Below, piece by piece: positions 33,212 through 45,135 of a DNA stretch of 64,000 bases. The stretch's first letter is position 1; each line of letters opens with the position of its first letter. The DNA is from Eleusine coracana subsp. coracana. Taxonomy: Eukaryota; Streptophyta; Magnoliopsida; Poales; Poaceae. The stretch covers positions 72,156,403 to 72,220,402 of the forward strand of contig CM064426.1 in the NCBI GenBank assembly GCA_032690845.1. Direction: 5' to 3'. Position numbers and translations under genes: made by a program. The notes below the pieces were generated by a model. The model was not told the origin of the DNA. It did no database searches and saw only the letters and a program-made list of their open reading frames with translations.

Positions 33212-34462
33212 TTTTTTTTTTCGAATACATAGGAGAGCTGCGTATCATTATATTAAGACGAAGAAAAGAAAGGTACAAAGCCAGGCTCTAGCCAAGGTTA
33301 GTTTTTATTATACATTCACGCCCTTTACAATGTGATACTACCACACCCCACTCACTCTTAGCTCATATCGATCAATTGCCGAAGCTTATCTGCGCCCGCC
33401 ATTATCCACAAGTTTGCTTCGTGGTGAACATCCTGTATGACTTGCTGTGGCCTGGAAGGTGTCCCGTCAAACACATACCGATTACGATGTTTCCATAATT
33501 TCCAAGCCACGAGTAGAACAAAAGTGTTGAACCCCTTGCGTCTGTCATGTTGTATCTGTCGAGTGGACCTCTGCCACCACTCATTGAAGCTCGGTTCGTC
33601 CAGATTTGGGCACACTAGCTCGAGTCCTAATTTCTGAAGACAAGTGAACCATACCTCTCTAGAGAAGACATAAGTGGTGAGAATGTGTTGAACGTCTTCC
33701 TCTTGCTGATCGCATAAGGGGCACCGCTCGAGGTGTTGTAAACCTCGACGCACTAGTCGATCTGCCGTCCAACAACGGTTCAACATGGCAAGCCAAGCGA
33801 AGATCTTAATTTTCAATGGTGCCCATGTCTTCCATAACCTCTTGTATGGCTCAAAAGAAATGAATCCCAGGAAAAAACGTTCATAAGCTGATCTCGTGGA
33901 GAAGCAACCTGATGATCGAGGCGTCCATATATGCTTGTCTTGGATGTTTGGTGCTAAGGTGAAGGTGTGGACAGTGTCCCATAACTGAAAATACTGCCAA
34001 TATGCCACCACCGAGAGTCCACCCTTAATATCCTTAGTCCATCGGTTACCTTGCAGTGCGTCCCTAACTGTGAGGGATCTCCACCCTGTTCGCCGCACAT
34101 GAGGCATGAGCTCTGGTGCCAATTCGGAGATAGCCTTTCCATGAATCAAGCGGTCCGTCCAAAAGACTGTGGAGTTGCCGTCTCTAATGAATGTCATTAC
34201 TGAAATGGCAAAGAGAGCCTTGGATTGTGACGGTATCTGGATGTTGAGAAATACCCAAGCCTTATCATTGTCCATCTTTTGTAGCCAAAGCCATCTCATG
34301 CGTAATGCCCATCCTAAGACCTCCAGGTTGTGCACTCCGAGGCCACCGAGGTGTAGCGGACGTGTGACTCTTTCCCAACTAACCGGGCAATGCCCGTGTA
34401 ATAGAACCGACTTACCACGGAGCCGACTCCGTTACAGAATCTTCTCGGGTGGTGACACGTGC
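33212..34462 (-). mobile_element. LINE 3' portion, ORF2 C-terminus
   Basis: An open frame of more than 325 codons (33358-34335, open further to about 34430) encodes the C-terminal part of a plant LINE ORF2. It starts at a VSWERVTRPLHLGGLGVHN motif just after the reverse transcriptase. The zinc-binding region follows (LKIKIFAWLAMLNRCWTADR, then CPLCDQQEEDVQHIL), then a VAWKLWKHRNRYVFDG motif. The A-tail is at 33212-33221 (T on the plus strand). The copy is 5'-truncated and abuts the next element. An in-frame TAA appears near 34431. Confidence 0.85.
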
Positions 34463-35413
34463 TGTGACGCCCAATAGTATAACATATGATAGAGAATATA
34501 ATTGCAATAAGAACATAGATAGAATAGAGTTTTACATAAATCCGAATTTAAAGTTTACAAACCAGAGTTTTTAGAAAAATGCGGAAGCGAAATGGTCTAC
34601 ATAATAGATAGTTTGATAGATTAAGTAAGGTACATTCATCCTCTCACGACGATTTAAACAACATATCCGGCTTGTAGGTGTTTGCCCGAATACCGTGCCG
34701 GTAATCAATGGTTTACTCCTCCTCATCATCGGTGCACCGCTCCCACTCGATGTTCCAGTAATCAGGTCGCTGGTCTTCCCAGTGGAATCTCCCACTGTAG
34801 TGGCAGTCTCTACCCTAGTCATCTAAAAATCACATAGAACGTCACCCTGAGTAACTAGTTTACTTAGCAAGACTGACTCGTCAAGGTGGCCAACTACAGC
34901 CGACTCCTAGACATGCACAGGCTATGGGCGGGGTTTATGTTGCCAAAAAGCCAGCCTAAGAGTGGGTCCTTACTTTTTAAGTTTTAGCATCAAGTTAAGT
35001 TGTCATGGAAAATAATAAATTTAGTTTGCACTAAACTACCACAATCATGGTTGCAATACAATTAATAAGAATTTCTAAACAGCAATATTAAACCCTTTTA
35101 ACAAATTGATAGCTTTCGACACTGTTCCGGCGGAGCTATCAAGTGGTACTCGTTACTGTGAGGGGCAGCGACTCGAATCGATTTACATCCTGCAGGAGAA
35201 ACCTATTTGCACGATGCATACACGCTTTATGGAAGTCGCATAGAGCAACCTTTCGCATATGGTACTATAAGATTTTCCGCGCCTGGCTCCCCCGAGAAGG
35301 GTCCCCCAAGTGATGCGCCTCGTGCCGCCATCCGTGGGTAGATTCCTCCCTCCTGTCAGCCCCAGTTCCACCTTAAGGATCAGGATACCTTCTGATCATG
35401 CAGTAGTCGTAGC

Positions 35414-36019
35414 TGATGGCGCAACCCAGGAACACTGCCCTCTCAAACTCACTCGATGGACGAAGGTAGAAGAAGTAGCAGCAATGCAAGAAATGTTTCC
35501 GGCGACAAAACGCCCCCAACGACAACTTCGTTGGTCTTTCTTTTTTATTCTCTGGAGTTGGCAACGAACAGAGGTTACACGACGACCTTTTATACACCGA
35601 GAGCTAAGCAACTAACTCCTACAGCTCCTCATGCACGCCCTGCATGAGCCCCTCGCGACCCGGCATGCCTAGAACGTGAGCCACTCCCTCACGCACATGA
35701 ACCGGTCATCACCGAGCTTGCCGCTGGATTATGCCCAACACTCCCGTGAACAACGCCCATGACTAATCTACATGCCCACACACGAACTAACTGATCAACT
35801 AACTGACTCCACAACATGCCATGCGCAGCTCGCCTGCACCACACCGTGGACTCGACCTAGACACAAATGGACGCGACCTGACGCGTTCCTGACCTTGAAC
35901 TAGTGCTGCAGCTAACCTGCACACATGTACGTGCATATGCCTCGACACAATGATGGCATACGCTACAGACTTAATCACGACACACACAACTACAGCCATG
36001 TCAAGGTTATTTTCTAACA
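35414..36019 (-). repeat. LTR (3' LTR of the minus-strand element)
   Basis: 606 bp. It is longer than its partner by about 42 bp because a block at 35450-35505 (containing GATGGACGAAGGTAG) replaces a short segment of the other LTR. Confidence 0.9.
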
Positions 36020-36064
36020 ATCACCCCCCTAAGCTTGACATGGCGACTCGCCGACTCCTCCGGT

Positions 36065-36994
36065 TCACAGCAACGTTGCCTCTTTGTCGACTTCAGCGAG
36101 CGGAGCTCTCTCCCTCCGCGACTTGGGGCAATCCCTGGCGATGTGCCCACGCTCGCCACAGGTGAAGCACCTTCCTCGATGACGCCCCCTTGCGCCTAAG
36201 CTTGTGCTGCTTGCATCATCGTTATCCTCGTCATGGCCGTTGCCACGACCACCTCCCTTGTCGTTGCTGCCACATCGCGCATCACGGTCGCGCTCGCGTT
36301 CCTTGCCGCGCTGATGCCGGCACGCCTCCCACTGCTCCTCCGTGAGCAGCAAGCATGGGATGCCCACACCAGGCTCGACCGCCCCGTCGTCAATGCCGCG
36401 GTCCTCCGCAGCACGCAGCTTGCCGACGAGTTCTTTGACGGTCACGGTGTTGAGGTCGGGAAACATCTCGATGGAGCACGCGATCTGATTATACCTCTTT
36501 GGGACGATGCGTAGAATCTTCCTCACGACACGCTTGTCCTCCATCTCCTCGCCCAGCTCCCGCAGGTTGCCGGCAAGCCGATCGACTCGTGTCGTGAGGT
36601 CTTCCATCGTGTCGCCATCGATGGGCGTGATGTTCTCGAACTCCTCCAAGAGGCGTTGCGCGTTCGCGTCCTTCACGCAGTCATCACCCATCCTCGCCGT
36701 CCGCACCACTGCCCACGCCTCTTTCGCCATACTCTTCACGGTGAGCCCGGCCTTCATCTCCGACGGCACACCGTGCAAGATGGCGGCCAACGCCAGCCTA
36801 TCCTCGCGGCGCTCGACTTTGTCGGCCTCCACTACCTCCCACAATCCCAACGCCTCCAAGCTCACCTGCATGACCAAGGACCATTCATGGTAATTGGTTT
36901 TGGTCAGCAGGGGCAGCTCGACGGCGTCAGAGGTGGCGACGACGACGACACGCTCTGCAGTGGCATTGGCGTCAGTCTTCTTCGGGCTCGACAT
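36065..36994 (-). CDS. copia-type Gag protein with zinc knuckle
   Basis: 309 codons from the first ATG (36994), just inside the primer-binding site. The N-terminal part has the DUF4219/UBN2 pattern of copia Gag (LTKTNYHEWSLVMQVSLEAL). A CCHC zinc knuckle (CFTCGERGHIARDC) lies near the C-terminus after a basic, glycine-rich linker. The frame is intact. It is probably the structural protein of a non-autonomous retroelement. Confidence 0.9.
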   Translation of the reverse strand: MSSPKKTDANATAERVVVVATSDAVELPLLTKTNYHEWSLVMQVSLEALGLWEVVEADKVERREDRLALAAILHGVPSEMKAGLTVKSMAKEAWAVVRTARMGDDCVKDANAQRLLEEFENITPIDGDTMEDLTTRVDRLAGNLRELGEEMEDKRVVRKILRIVPKRYNQIACSIEMFPDLNTVTVKELVGKLRAAEDRGIDDGAVEPGVGIPCLLLTEEQWEACRHQRGKERERDRDARCGSNDKGGGRGNGHDEDNDDASSTSLGARGRHRGRCFTCGERGHIARDCPKSRRERAPLAEVDKEATLL

Positions 36995-37016
36995 TCTTCT
37001 CGGCTCTGATGCCACT

Positions 37017-37580
37017 TGATGGCGCAACCCAGGAACACTGCCCTCTCAAACCCAGGAACACCGGCCACAAAACGCCCCCAGCGACAACTTCGCTGGTCTT
37101 TCTTTTTTATTCTCTGGAGTTGGCAACGAACAGAGGTTACACGATGACCTTTTATACACCGAGAGCTAAGCAACTAACTCTTACAACTCTTCATGCACGC
37201 CCTGCACGAGCCCCTCGTGACCCGGCATACCTGGAACGTGAGCCACTCCCTCACGCGCATGAACCGGTCATCACCGAGCTTGCCGCTGGATTATGCCCAA
37301 CACTCCCGTGAACAACGCACATGACTAATCTGCATGCCCACACACGAACTAACTGACCAACTAACCGACTCCACAACATGTCGTGCACAGCTCGCCTGCA
37401 CCACACCATGGACCGACCAAGACACAAATGGACGTGACCTGACGCGTTCCTGACCTTGAATTGGTGCTGCAGCTAACCTGCACACACGTACGTGCATATG
37501 CCTCGACACAACGATGGCATACGCTACAGACGTAATCACGACACACACAACTACATCCATGTCAAGGTTATTTTCTAACA
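37017..37580 (-). repeat. LTR (5' LTR of the minus-strand element)
   Basis: 564 bp, colinear with 35414-36019. The few substitutions between the two suggest a fairly recent insertion. Confidence 0.9.
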
Positions 37581-40548
37581 GTAGCTACGTTAGTTTACTG
37601 GGCCCATAACTCCAGCATGCAAACAGTACGTTCAAACTTGATCTCATGGGTCGGATATGAGGCGTAGCCTTAGGTGACTCGGACGGGGCTACCTCCTTGA
37701 AGTCAAACTGTCCTTCCCTTTCCACCTAGTTACCCATCCGGTCTTCATTCGTTATCCCATTCCAAACTTTCCTTTATCTGACATTATTCCCAAGTGATGG
37801 TATTTTTCTGATCTACGTGTGATCTCCATACCACTCGATGAATGATCGTCCTAAATTAAGCAGAGCGACTACCGTCCTGAGGCTATTATCAGATGAGGGG
37901 AACCTACTGCAATTCTAGGTTTTCAAACAACTCCTACAAACCTAATGCACAGACAAACCTATATTCCTAACTAGTGATAAAATAGAAAGAGTAAAACTTG
38001 GTGGGATGCACCGGGGCTTGCCTGGGGTCTACTCTTGACTTAGCGGATCATTTTCTCCATCTTCTGGCTCCTGCACGGTCTTGACCTCCATGTGGCTCAT
38101 CTCGTGATCTACATGATGCAAATGTTATGATGTGTATGAGAGTAGATTCATGGCATTTCCTCAACAAAAGTTATAATGTGGTGATGTGACATATAAAGGA
38201 GCATGTTTAGTTTGTGGATTCAAGGTATAGCGTAGGTTTAGTTGGCGAATTTCCTTCATGGACACCAGTTAATTAGTGTGGTAATGATGTATGAAAGTAC
38301 GATAGGGGTGTGTGTGTGTCGATCATGATAACTATAAATGTACGAGGTTTATAGGCAGTGGATAATAATCAAACTAATGTTATCAGTGTGTTAAGCTTAA
38401 CCTAAGTAAGAACTAAGGGCAGTTGATAAGGATTCAGGAGTATGATTATATATATTAAATTGAAATGCTATACTTAAGAGGTAATTAATTAATTTAGCAT
38501 GGTTCAGGTAGACTAATGAGTATGTGGAATTCACTACAAGTCGAGTACATTAGGGATGATTTTTTATAGTCAAATTTAATTTATTTTGCGTATATCTTCA
38601 TTTACTCTACTTTGTTAATATGTGGTGTGTGTGCCAATTTGAGCAATGTAAGTGTATATGAAACATGGCTAGTTGACATGTAACTAATTAACAGTCCAAA
38701 GCCCAAGGTGTTGCTAGGCATATAATCTTTCCATGTGAAATAGGGCTAAGTTACTTGACTATATGGATTTGTGCATAATCAAGCAAATAGAACAATATAG
38801 TTCATTTAACATGATTCTGGACAACCTATGCCCATGAGCAATTTATCTTAGGTTGAGCTCATCAGAAGTGAGTTATGTGCCAAGTTTCATTGACATGCAT
38901 AGGGCCAAATAATTTAGATAATTAATTTCGTACAAAAGCCAAATAATTAATTATGAGAAAATTAATAGGATCTATAAGGTATGACTTTGCAGGATGCTTA
39001 GGAGGGATAAACATGAGCACATGCCAAGTGTCGCTAATTTATCACTTACAGGGATTTATCTATGAATTACTTGGTATTCAACCTAATTAATTAAGATATG
39101 ACAAAGTTAATAACATGCATGCAGTGCTAGCATTTTAGTAAAATAGTTCATAACTAGAGGAACACAAAGAAAATTATTTTGCCCTAAAATTCCTAATAAC
39201 TATTTAGTTATAGGTTTTAAGAAATAACAGATAATTTCTGGGATTTATCTTAAACGAGAAAAGAAGAAATTTCACTGGCCAATCAGATCTGGCTGCGCCA
39301 TTGGCCACACGGTCGCTGCCGAAGTGGATCCAGGCCGCTCTGCCCAGGCACAGCCATGGCAAGGGCGCTCGCACTCGTGACGCCGGCGTGACAGCGGCGA
39401 GGGAAGGGGCGGCTCGGGATGGTCACGAAGCTCCTTGGAAGTGCGACGACCGCGCGGCGGACCCGCCCGGCAAGGCCTCCAGCGAGGAGACTCGCCATGG
39501 GCATGGTTCACCGGGGTGGGCAGCACGCGGCGGATGACGGTGGCAGCGAAGCTTGTCCCGGTGAGGAGGCTGCATGGGAGGTCCGGCTCTTAGATTTGGA
39601 CGTGCTAGAGGTGGAGGAGAGCCTCCATGCGGACTGGATTGGTCTGCGGGTCACCGGAGCGGGCAGGCCCGACGAATCGGCTATGGTCGAAGGCATGGAA
39701 GATGTGGTCGATTCGCGGCAACTCGGAGTGGGAGAGGCGGAGCAGCTCCACGGGAAGGAAGAGAGCGATGAGGCGCGGCGCATGGACGACTTCGCGAGGC
39801 AGGAGCAGCAGCAGAGCGGCCGGGAGCCGGAGCTCTGCCTGCGCAGCCATGGCAGCCGGGCGCTGTTCCCGTGTGCGAGAGAGTAGGATGGAGAGGGAGA
39901 TAGAGTCGGAGTGGGCGTTGGGAGTGCAAAACCGAGGACCAGACTCCGGTTTTGGAGTCCGGTTTCGGACCGGGTGGGCGCCCTCGGCGCTGGATTGGCC
40001 GGGGCGAACGGCGGCTGCCCCAGGCGCCCAATCCGTGGAGGGAGAAGACGGTTGGGGAGGATGACGAGTGGGCCCCGCTGGGTTTTATTCTTTTTCCAAA
40101 TTTTTCAAACTGTGCTTTCTTGTTAATTTCATATCTTTATTTCTAGAGCTCGTATGCAAAAACTAATCATAAGGGTGTGTCAAGCACGAAGTGCTCTACA
40201 TTTTAAAAATGCTAATGTTCAAAAGTTATCATTCAAATTTAAATAGGATATTTTTCAAATGTGACTATTTTTAATACTTTGGGTAATTATTTGGGGCAAT
40301 TAAACTTGGAATAAAAATCTGAGATAATACTAAAAATTCTATTTCATAATTATCTACAACATATATTTTTGGTGGCACCGGATCGTGTTGGAAATATTTG
40401 ACTTGTACATTTAACATTGTTCAAATTTTGATCAAATTTTATGCAAATCACATTTAAATGATTTCAAAATTTTTTGGTGGGCTCAATTATGGTTACTTAT
40501 CACAGATAGAATGGCTATGATAGTTTTCTTAATATCACGGGTGTCACA

Positions 40549-41754
40549 ATTACACTCAGTATGTAGCTCCAAAACTCAATTCTAAACCTGTATAAAAATT
40601 CAAATAGATGACCACACAGACAAACACTCAGCAAACAGACTGAGAACAGGTGCCCAGGAAATGGCAGCCAATATTCCTGTAGGTAGAATTAATTATAATT
40701 CTCTCTTTTTTCGTGTCTTCCTTCTTCCTTCTGCCACTAAAGAAGAAAAAAAAATAATGATTCTGATCTCACAAGCCCTTCATCGTGGTTAAAACTAACC
40801 ATGATAAAATGGAGAAGAAACCGGAGAATTTTATTCCACACCAACAACATCATCTCCGCCTTGATGTCGCCGTCCGAAAACCTAAAACTCCATGCCGTCA
40901 AGACACAAAAGTTATTGACAACGTCACCACCGCCATCATCTTCCTTAATGTCATCATGGAGAGACCAAATCCACTCTTTATTTTTGACGTGACCGATTAG
41001 AAAAAAAAAGAAAACAAATTCTCAATACCGAATAACTTGACATAGAGAAAATCTTAACCCTAACCTAGACTCGAACTAAAAAAAGGTAACTAGACTAGAA
41101 AAAAGGGTGGATCTCCACTCCTCCTCGCCACTGGTGTGGATATCGGAGGAGAAGGAGGGGAACCGATGGCGGCAGATGGGGGCCTCTGGCGGCGGCGACG
41201 CTAGGTCTCGCTCGTCTGTTTATCCCGTTGGTTTAATACCGCTGAGGTTGTTGAGGCTGTGTTGGCAGGTTACGCTCTTTCTCGTTCTCTATGTCGACTC
41301 CGCACACCACGACAGCCAACCGCCGGGATTCCACAGGAACACGCCAGTACGGCGGTCAACTCGGTCTAATTCCTGGGCGCCGGGCGCGCCATGGTTCCGT
41401 GCTGCACTGTCACTAAAGTACCTCTTGGGACGCGCTTGCCGGTATGAGGATTTGGCAATATTCTTGACATTTTGATGTTGACCCAACCTTTTTCTAAGCT
41501 TAGATAAATTGCAAACTGTATAACATACTGTAATTGTAGGTCTTGAGTTTCAATCCTCTCTCTAGCACCAATTTTTCTTTCATTTTTTATCACTCAAACA
41601 CTAACGAGCGGAAATGTTTATTGAACTAGCATGGTTAATATGCCGGCACGACATGGTCTGAAATAAATTCCATGTCAGGCCAGCCTAAAATTAAACGTGT
41701 CGGGCCATTTCTTGCTTGGTCTGCGCCATGTCCGGCGACCCGTTTGGACAGCAT
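40549..41754. other. intergenic, no gene recognised
   Basis: Mixed composition. A 122-codon frame at 41107-41475 has no recognisable domain and lies in a GC-rich patch. A GGCACGACATGG-type relic of a hAT end occurs near 41645. Confidence 0.4.
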
Positions 41755-42640
41755 TAGCCTGGAGTGATTTTGCGCGACCATGACGATAAGTAGCGGTATG
41801 TCCCGGACAAGCCATCGAGTTGAAAAAACTGGTTTTGTTTAGAACACATCAAATAAATTAAATTTGTCATATATATATTATGATTCTAGAAAAAAATATC
41901 TGAGACACACTATGATCATTTAACTTTTATTTTTCACTTTTTATAATAATATATAAAATATATTAGAAGTTAAAACTTTGCACAAATATAATTTGTTGCA
42001 TTCTCTATCATTATAAAATAGAGCTAGATTTATTTTCGATTATTCGGATCGCTTGCTCATAAATTAAATGTTAAAACAATGAGTAAACAATTAAAATAGT
42101 TAGACAAATCTAACTCTATTTTTTATTAATAGAGAATACAACCGTTTATATTTATATCAAGTTTCAAATTTTTATTACATAGTTTATATATTAAGATAGA
42201 AAAATTGAAAATAATAGTTAAATAATTATAGTGTATCTCAGATGATTTTTTCTAAATCGTACTGTGTATCAACTAAATTTGATTTGTTTGATGTGTTATA
42301 GATAAAATTATATTTTGTTAGTGTTTTCGAGACAAATTTTCCTTTGTATAACGAGAGAGCAGTACAGATTACAAGTGGTCATCCTGAATATATACCAGGA
42401 AAGGTCAAAGTTACGGACAAGTGACTCGATGTCCACTGTCGAGTGGACTATACTGGACATGCCTCCGATGCTGGCCTTGAGGTGGGGACATTAGCATCGG
42501 TCTGGACCTGGAACTCTGGCAACGAATTGGTGCTGTTTACTAAACACTGACGGTTTCTGAAGAATGAACGAGACATGCATCATCGATGAAGCATTGATAC
42601 TAAATAATCTTCAGAAGAAGATATGACTGCAGGATTGCAG
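41755..42640. repeat. dispersed segment copy 1 (shared with 50806-51430)
   Basis: Shares GCGCGACCATGACGAT, CGGTATGTCCCGG, ATAACGAG, ACTCTGGCAAC, TTGACGGTTTCTGAAGAATG-like and ATCTTCAGAAGAAGATATGA blocks with 50806-51430. A shorter match lies at 46640-46690. A MITE (41840-42303) interrupts this copy. Confidence 0.75.
41840..42303. mobile_element. MITE with ~100-bp inverted ends
   Basis: The left (AACACATCAAATAAATTAAA, later ATCTGAGACACACTATGAT) and right ends are inverse copies over about 100 bp. The AT-rich centre is itself partly palindromic. It lies inside the dispersed segment; the other copy at 50.8 kb lacks it. No exact target duplication was read. Confidence 0.7.
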
Positions 42641-43322
42641 AAAATTCGTTTTGTTAACAAGTTAACAGTAGATTCTATGGGGAAAATTCTAGTGTAAACG
42701 TAACATTGGGTGCAACAGTGCAAACAAGAATTTCTGTCCATCAGATCACGATCCAACAGCCTACAGCTCCCCCTCCCTTTCACTTAAACCGATTTATGGA
42801 AAACCCCCTAGAAAAATCCCATGTTTCACAAATACACCCAGAGTCTTCTTCCTCCTTTCTATTCCCGGCGCGGCAATGCAAGGCGCCGAGTGACAGAGAT
42901 TTATTTGCTGAAGAGACAGGAGCAGAACAACAAACTGAGAGGCGCGGCCGGCTACGGACCCGAACCCCACGGCCCGGACGCATGTGCAAAAAAGAGAGTC
43001 CAGCTGGGAGGATCTGCCGAGTCTTGTCGTTGGCTCCGCCACTGGGATTCTGGCAAGTGCGCAGAAAGATTCTATACCGTAAAACCTCGAGGGCTAAATT
43101 TTCTCTTTTAACCCAAGAGCATGTTAAATTGGTAGCAACGAAAGAGCAAAAAAGAGACACAATTCGTTTAAAAATGATTTCAAATAACCATGGTAATCCT
43201 GTTGAAATTCAAAAGGCAAAAGAAAATCAGAAGTGTTGAATATATATGAACAAACCAATTAAACCGACGGACGACTAGCTTACCGGCGAGGATACAAAAA
43301 GCAATCACAACTCTTTGAACGG
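42641..43322. other. intergenic with remnant repeat
   Basis: The part at about 42870-43045 resembles 48780-48880 (GCCGAGNNNGACAGAGA, then TGAAGAGA, then GAGAGGCG/GAGAGACG) and holds a GGCTCCGCCACTGGG sequence typical of hAT ends. Open frames here look accidental. Confidence 0.4.
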
Positions 43323-43732
43323 TCAAACCAGAGGCCTCATCTCGAGCTGTAACTTTTGCTGTGCGGCCTCCTCGTCCTCGAGCTCGAGGTGGAGCACAAT
43401 CATGCGGTAGAACAAATACTTCCCACCGCGAGGAGGAGCCAGACGATAACAGGGAGCCACAGCGACATGCGTGCTGTGACGAAGTTGTTCAAGACGACAA
43501 GCGACTGTACAACCTCCAGAAAGCCGACGGCGAACCCGAGTCCACGACGGAGCCCCGCGCGCCGGTTACGGAGCCGACGCCTGAAGTAGAGGACGCCGTA
43601 GAAGAGATTGAAGATGATGAATTGCGGCACGCACGTGAGGTCTGACCTGTAGTAGTACGCAATGAAAATGATGAAGCCCGCATCCACCAACACCATCGCC
43701 ACAACTCCCAGCAGTTTGGTCGAACAATTCAT
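43323..43732 (-). pseudogene. four-span membrane protein, copy A, one-base frameshift near the end
   Basis: From the ATG at 43732 the frame encodes MNCSTKLLGVVAMVLVDAGF and three further hydrophobic segments, then stops early at 43400 (110 aa). A shift of one base near 43418-43424 (the GGGAAG context) opens the frame that continues to a TGA at 43325-43323. That frame holds an acidic tail (HLELEDEEAAQQK) matching the end of copy C (EDDEEEEA). With one base restored the length would be 136 codons, close to the 126 of copy C. A TATA element (TATAAAT on the minus strand) lies at about 43842-43850. Function unknown. Either the frameshift is real and truncates the tail, or it is a sequence error. 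Confidence 0.6.
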
Positions 43733-43968
43733 AGCGAGATCAGTTTGCGACTGAAACAGAAGATTCTTGATAAACCTAAACGAACTGTATTGGCGAATGA
43801 TATGGATCGGATATTCAAGACAGGGGCGGGGCGGGGGCGAAGATTTATAGATTAGGGAGACAACGGCGAAATCGATTCCTGCCACATATGCTGCTGAAAA
43901 GCGACCCGACGACGTTTGGAGTCAAATGCAAAACTGAGGTCAGTTTGCTTTCTAGGAATAAACTAAGT

Positions 43969-44132
43969 GGACTTGCTAATTTTCCGTTGATTGAAAGTTT
44001 GCATAACTTTAAGCTATATTTTTTAGCAATTAGATCTAGATTCAATAATTTATAATTATTATACAAATAAATTTAAAAAAAGAAAACATAAAGTAATAAA
44101 CTATTAACTAAAAACTTTTAACTGATTGAAAG
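43969..44132. mobile_element. small hairpin MITE, second copy
   Basis: Diverged relative of 21842-22013. It shares GGACTTGYTAATTTTC, TTAGATCTAGA, TTTATAATTATTATACA and ACTGATTGAAAGCTA. Confidence 0.6.
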
Positions 44133-44373
44133 CTATTCCCTCCGGATTTTAATTGTTGACGCGGTTGATTTTTTTAGTTACGTTTGATCATTCGTCTTAT
44201 TCAAAATATTTGGTAAAATATACAAAATTATATGATAGGTTTTAACTTTTTATAGTGATAAAATAAATTATAACAAAATATTTAATAAATTTTTAAATTT
44301 TTTAAATAAAACGAATGATCAAATATAACTAAAAAAGTCAACTACATCAATAATTTAAATCTTATAAAAATAG
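44133..44373. mobile_element. Stowaway-like MITE
   Basis: Starts with the TTCCCTCCGGATTTTAATTG form of the Stowaway terminus. The ~60-bp ends are inverse (TTTTTTAGTTANRTTTGATC, ATTCG). It abuts the hairpin MITE. Confidence 0.65.
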
Positions 44374-44734
44374 AAAATATGATAAACTAATAATTCGTAC
44401 CTTGTTGGTTGCTTCTCCATCTTGACTCCAACCATGTCAAGGCTCGTTCGGTTGTTCCACGTGCTCAAGTGGATTGGCATTCAAGATATGGTTTTATATT
44501 CTTCCATTTGACTGCTCGTGTTTCCAAAACAGTAGAGGCAGTTTCTTACCTGTGCCAGTCGGCTTGGTTGACCAGTCTCAGACGCGACGCAACAGCAGGT
44601 AACTTGCCATGCCTCTGCTTCAAAAAATTTGGTAACTTGCCTGCTTCATCGATCTCTCTCTTTACTATTACGGATGGCGCATCAAGAGGCATCATATCTA
44701 AGATTTAGCGTGAGGTGATGAGACTTTAAATTTA

Positions 44735-45132
44735 GGGGATGTTTATTTTTCAAGCGGATTATTTAATCTAGATTATTGGTGCTAGATTATATAATTTAGA
44801 TTAAATAATCTGGAAGGACAATTTGTTTGCTCAGCTTATTATTGTTGAGATTATTGATTGTAGATAGAGAGAAGACAATAATGTTCTTGGTTTCTATAAA
44901 AACAATAATGTCCAATAGCATGGGTGGGTATTTTCCTTCAAAGTGACAAGGTTAGTAGGTCTTTTATGAAATAAGCTAAAAAAGCACCTCTTGAGGTGCT
45001 TATTAGATTATAATAATTCAGCTCTTAGATTATTTAATTTGATTAAATAAGCTGGTCTATTTATTTACCCTCCTAAATTATTTAGCGTAGATTAAATAAT
45101 CTAGATGTAAATAAGCTAAAACAAACAGACCC
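44735..45132. mobile_element. Tourist-like (PIF/Harbinger) MITE, 398 bp
   Basis: Ends GGGGATGTTTATTTTTCAAGC and, inverted, GGGTCTGTTTGTTTTAGC, with TTA on both sides (44732-44734 and 45133-45135). Subterminal TTATTTAATCTAGATTA repeats occur in both orientations. Confidence 0.85.
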
Positions 45133-45135
45133 TTA

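Larger units (their letters stand above)
35414..37580 (-). mobile_element. copia-type TR-GAG retroelement, 2.17 kb
   Basis: Two direct LTRs (35414-36019 and 37017-37580) start TGATGGCGCAACCC and end TTATTTTCTAACA on the plus strand. GTAGC flanks both sides (35409-35413 and 37581-37585). Read on the minus strand, a TGGCATCAGAGCC primer-binding site (tRNA-Met type) follows the first LTR, and a TTAGGGGGGTGAT polypurine tract precedes the second. The interior encodes gag only; protease, integrase, reverse transcriptase and RNase H are absent. It must have used enzymes from another element. Confidence 0.92.
34463..40548. mobile_element. TG...CA-bounded repeat element, unclassified, split by a copia insertion
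   Basis: The left end TGTGACGCCCAATAG and right end ATCACGGGTGTCACA are inverse (TGTGACRCCC), the terminal form of many grass LTR retroelements. No direct long repeat of one end is found at the other and no target duplication is readable, so it could be a solo giant LTR (about 3.9 kb without the insertion) or a decayed element. The GC-rich part at 39270-40070 has overlapping open frames of up to 155 codons on both strands without a domain; the parts 37586-39250 and 40080-40548 are AT-rich and non-coding. Confidence 0.4.

Noticed and set aside
39419..40064. Frames of 145-155 codons in the GC-rich block
   Set aside because: Several overlap on both strands with no domain; treated as part of the repeat element.
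34463..40548. Calling this a full LTR retrotransposon
   Set aside because: No second LTR, primer site, polyprotein or target duplication could be read outside the nested copia element.
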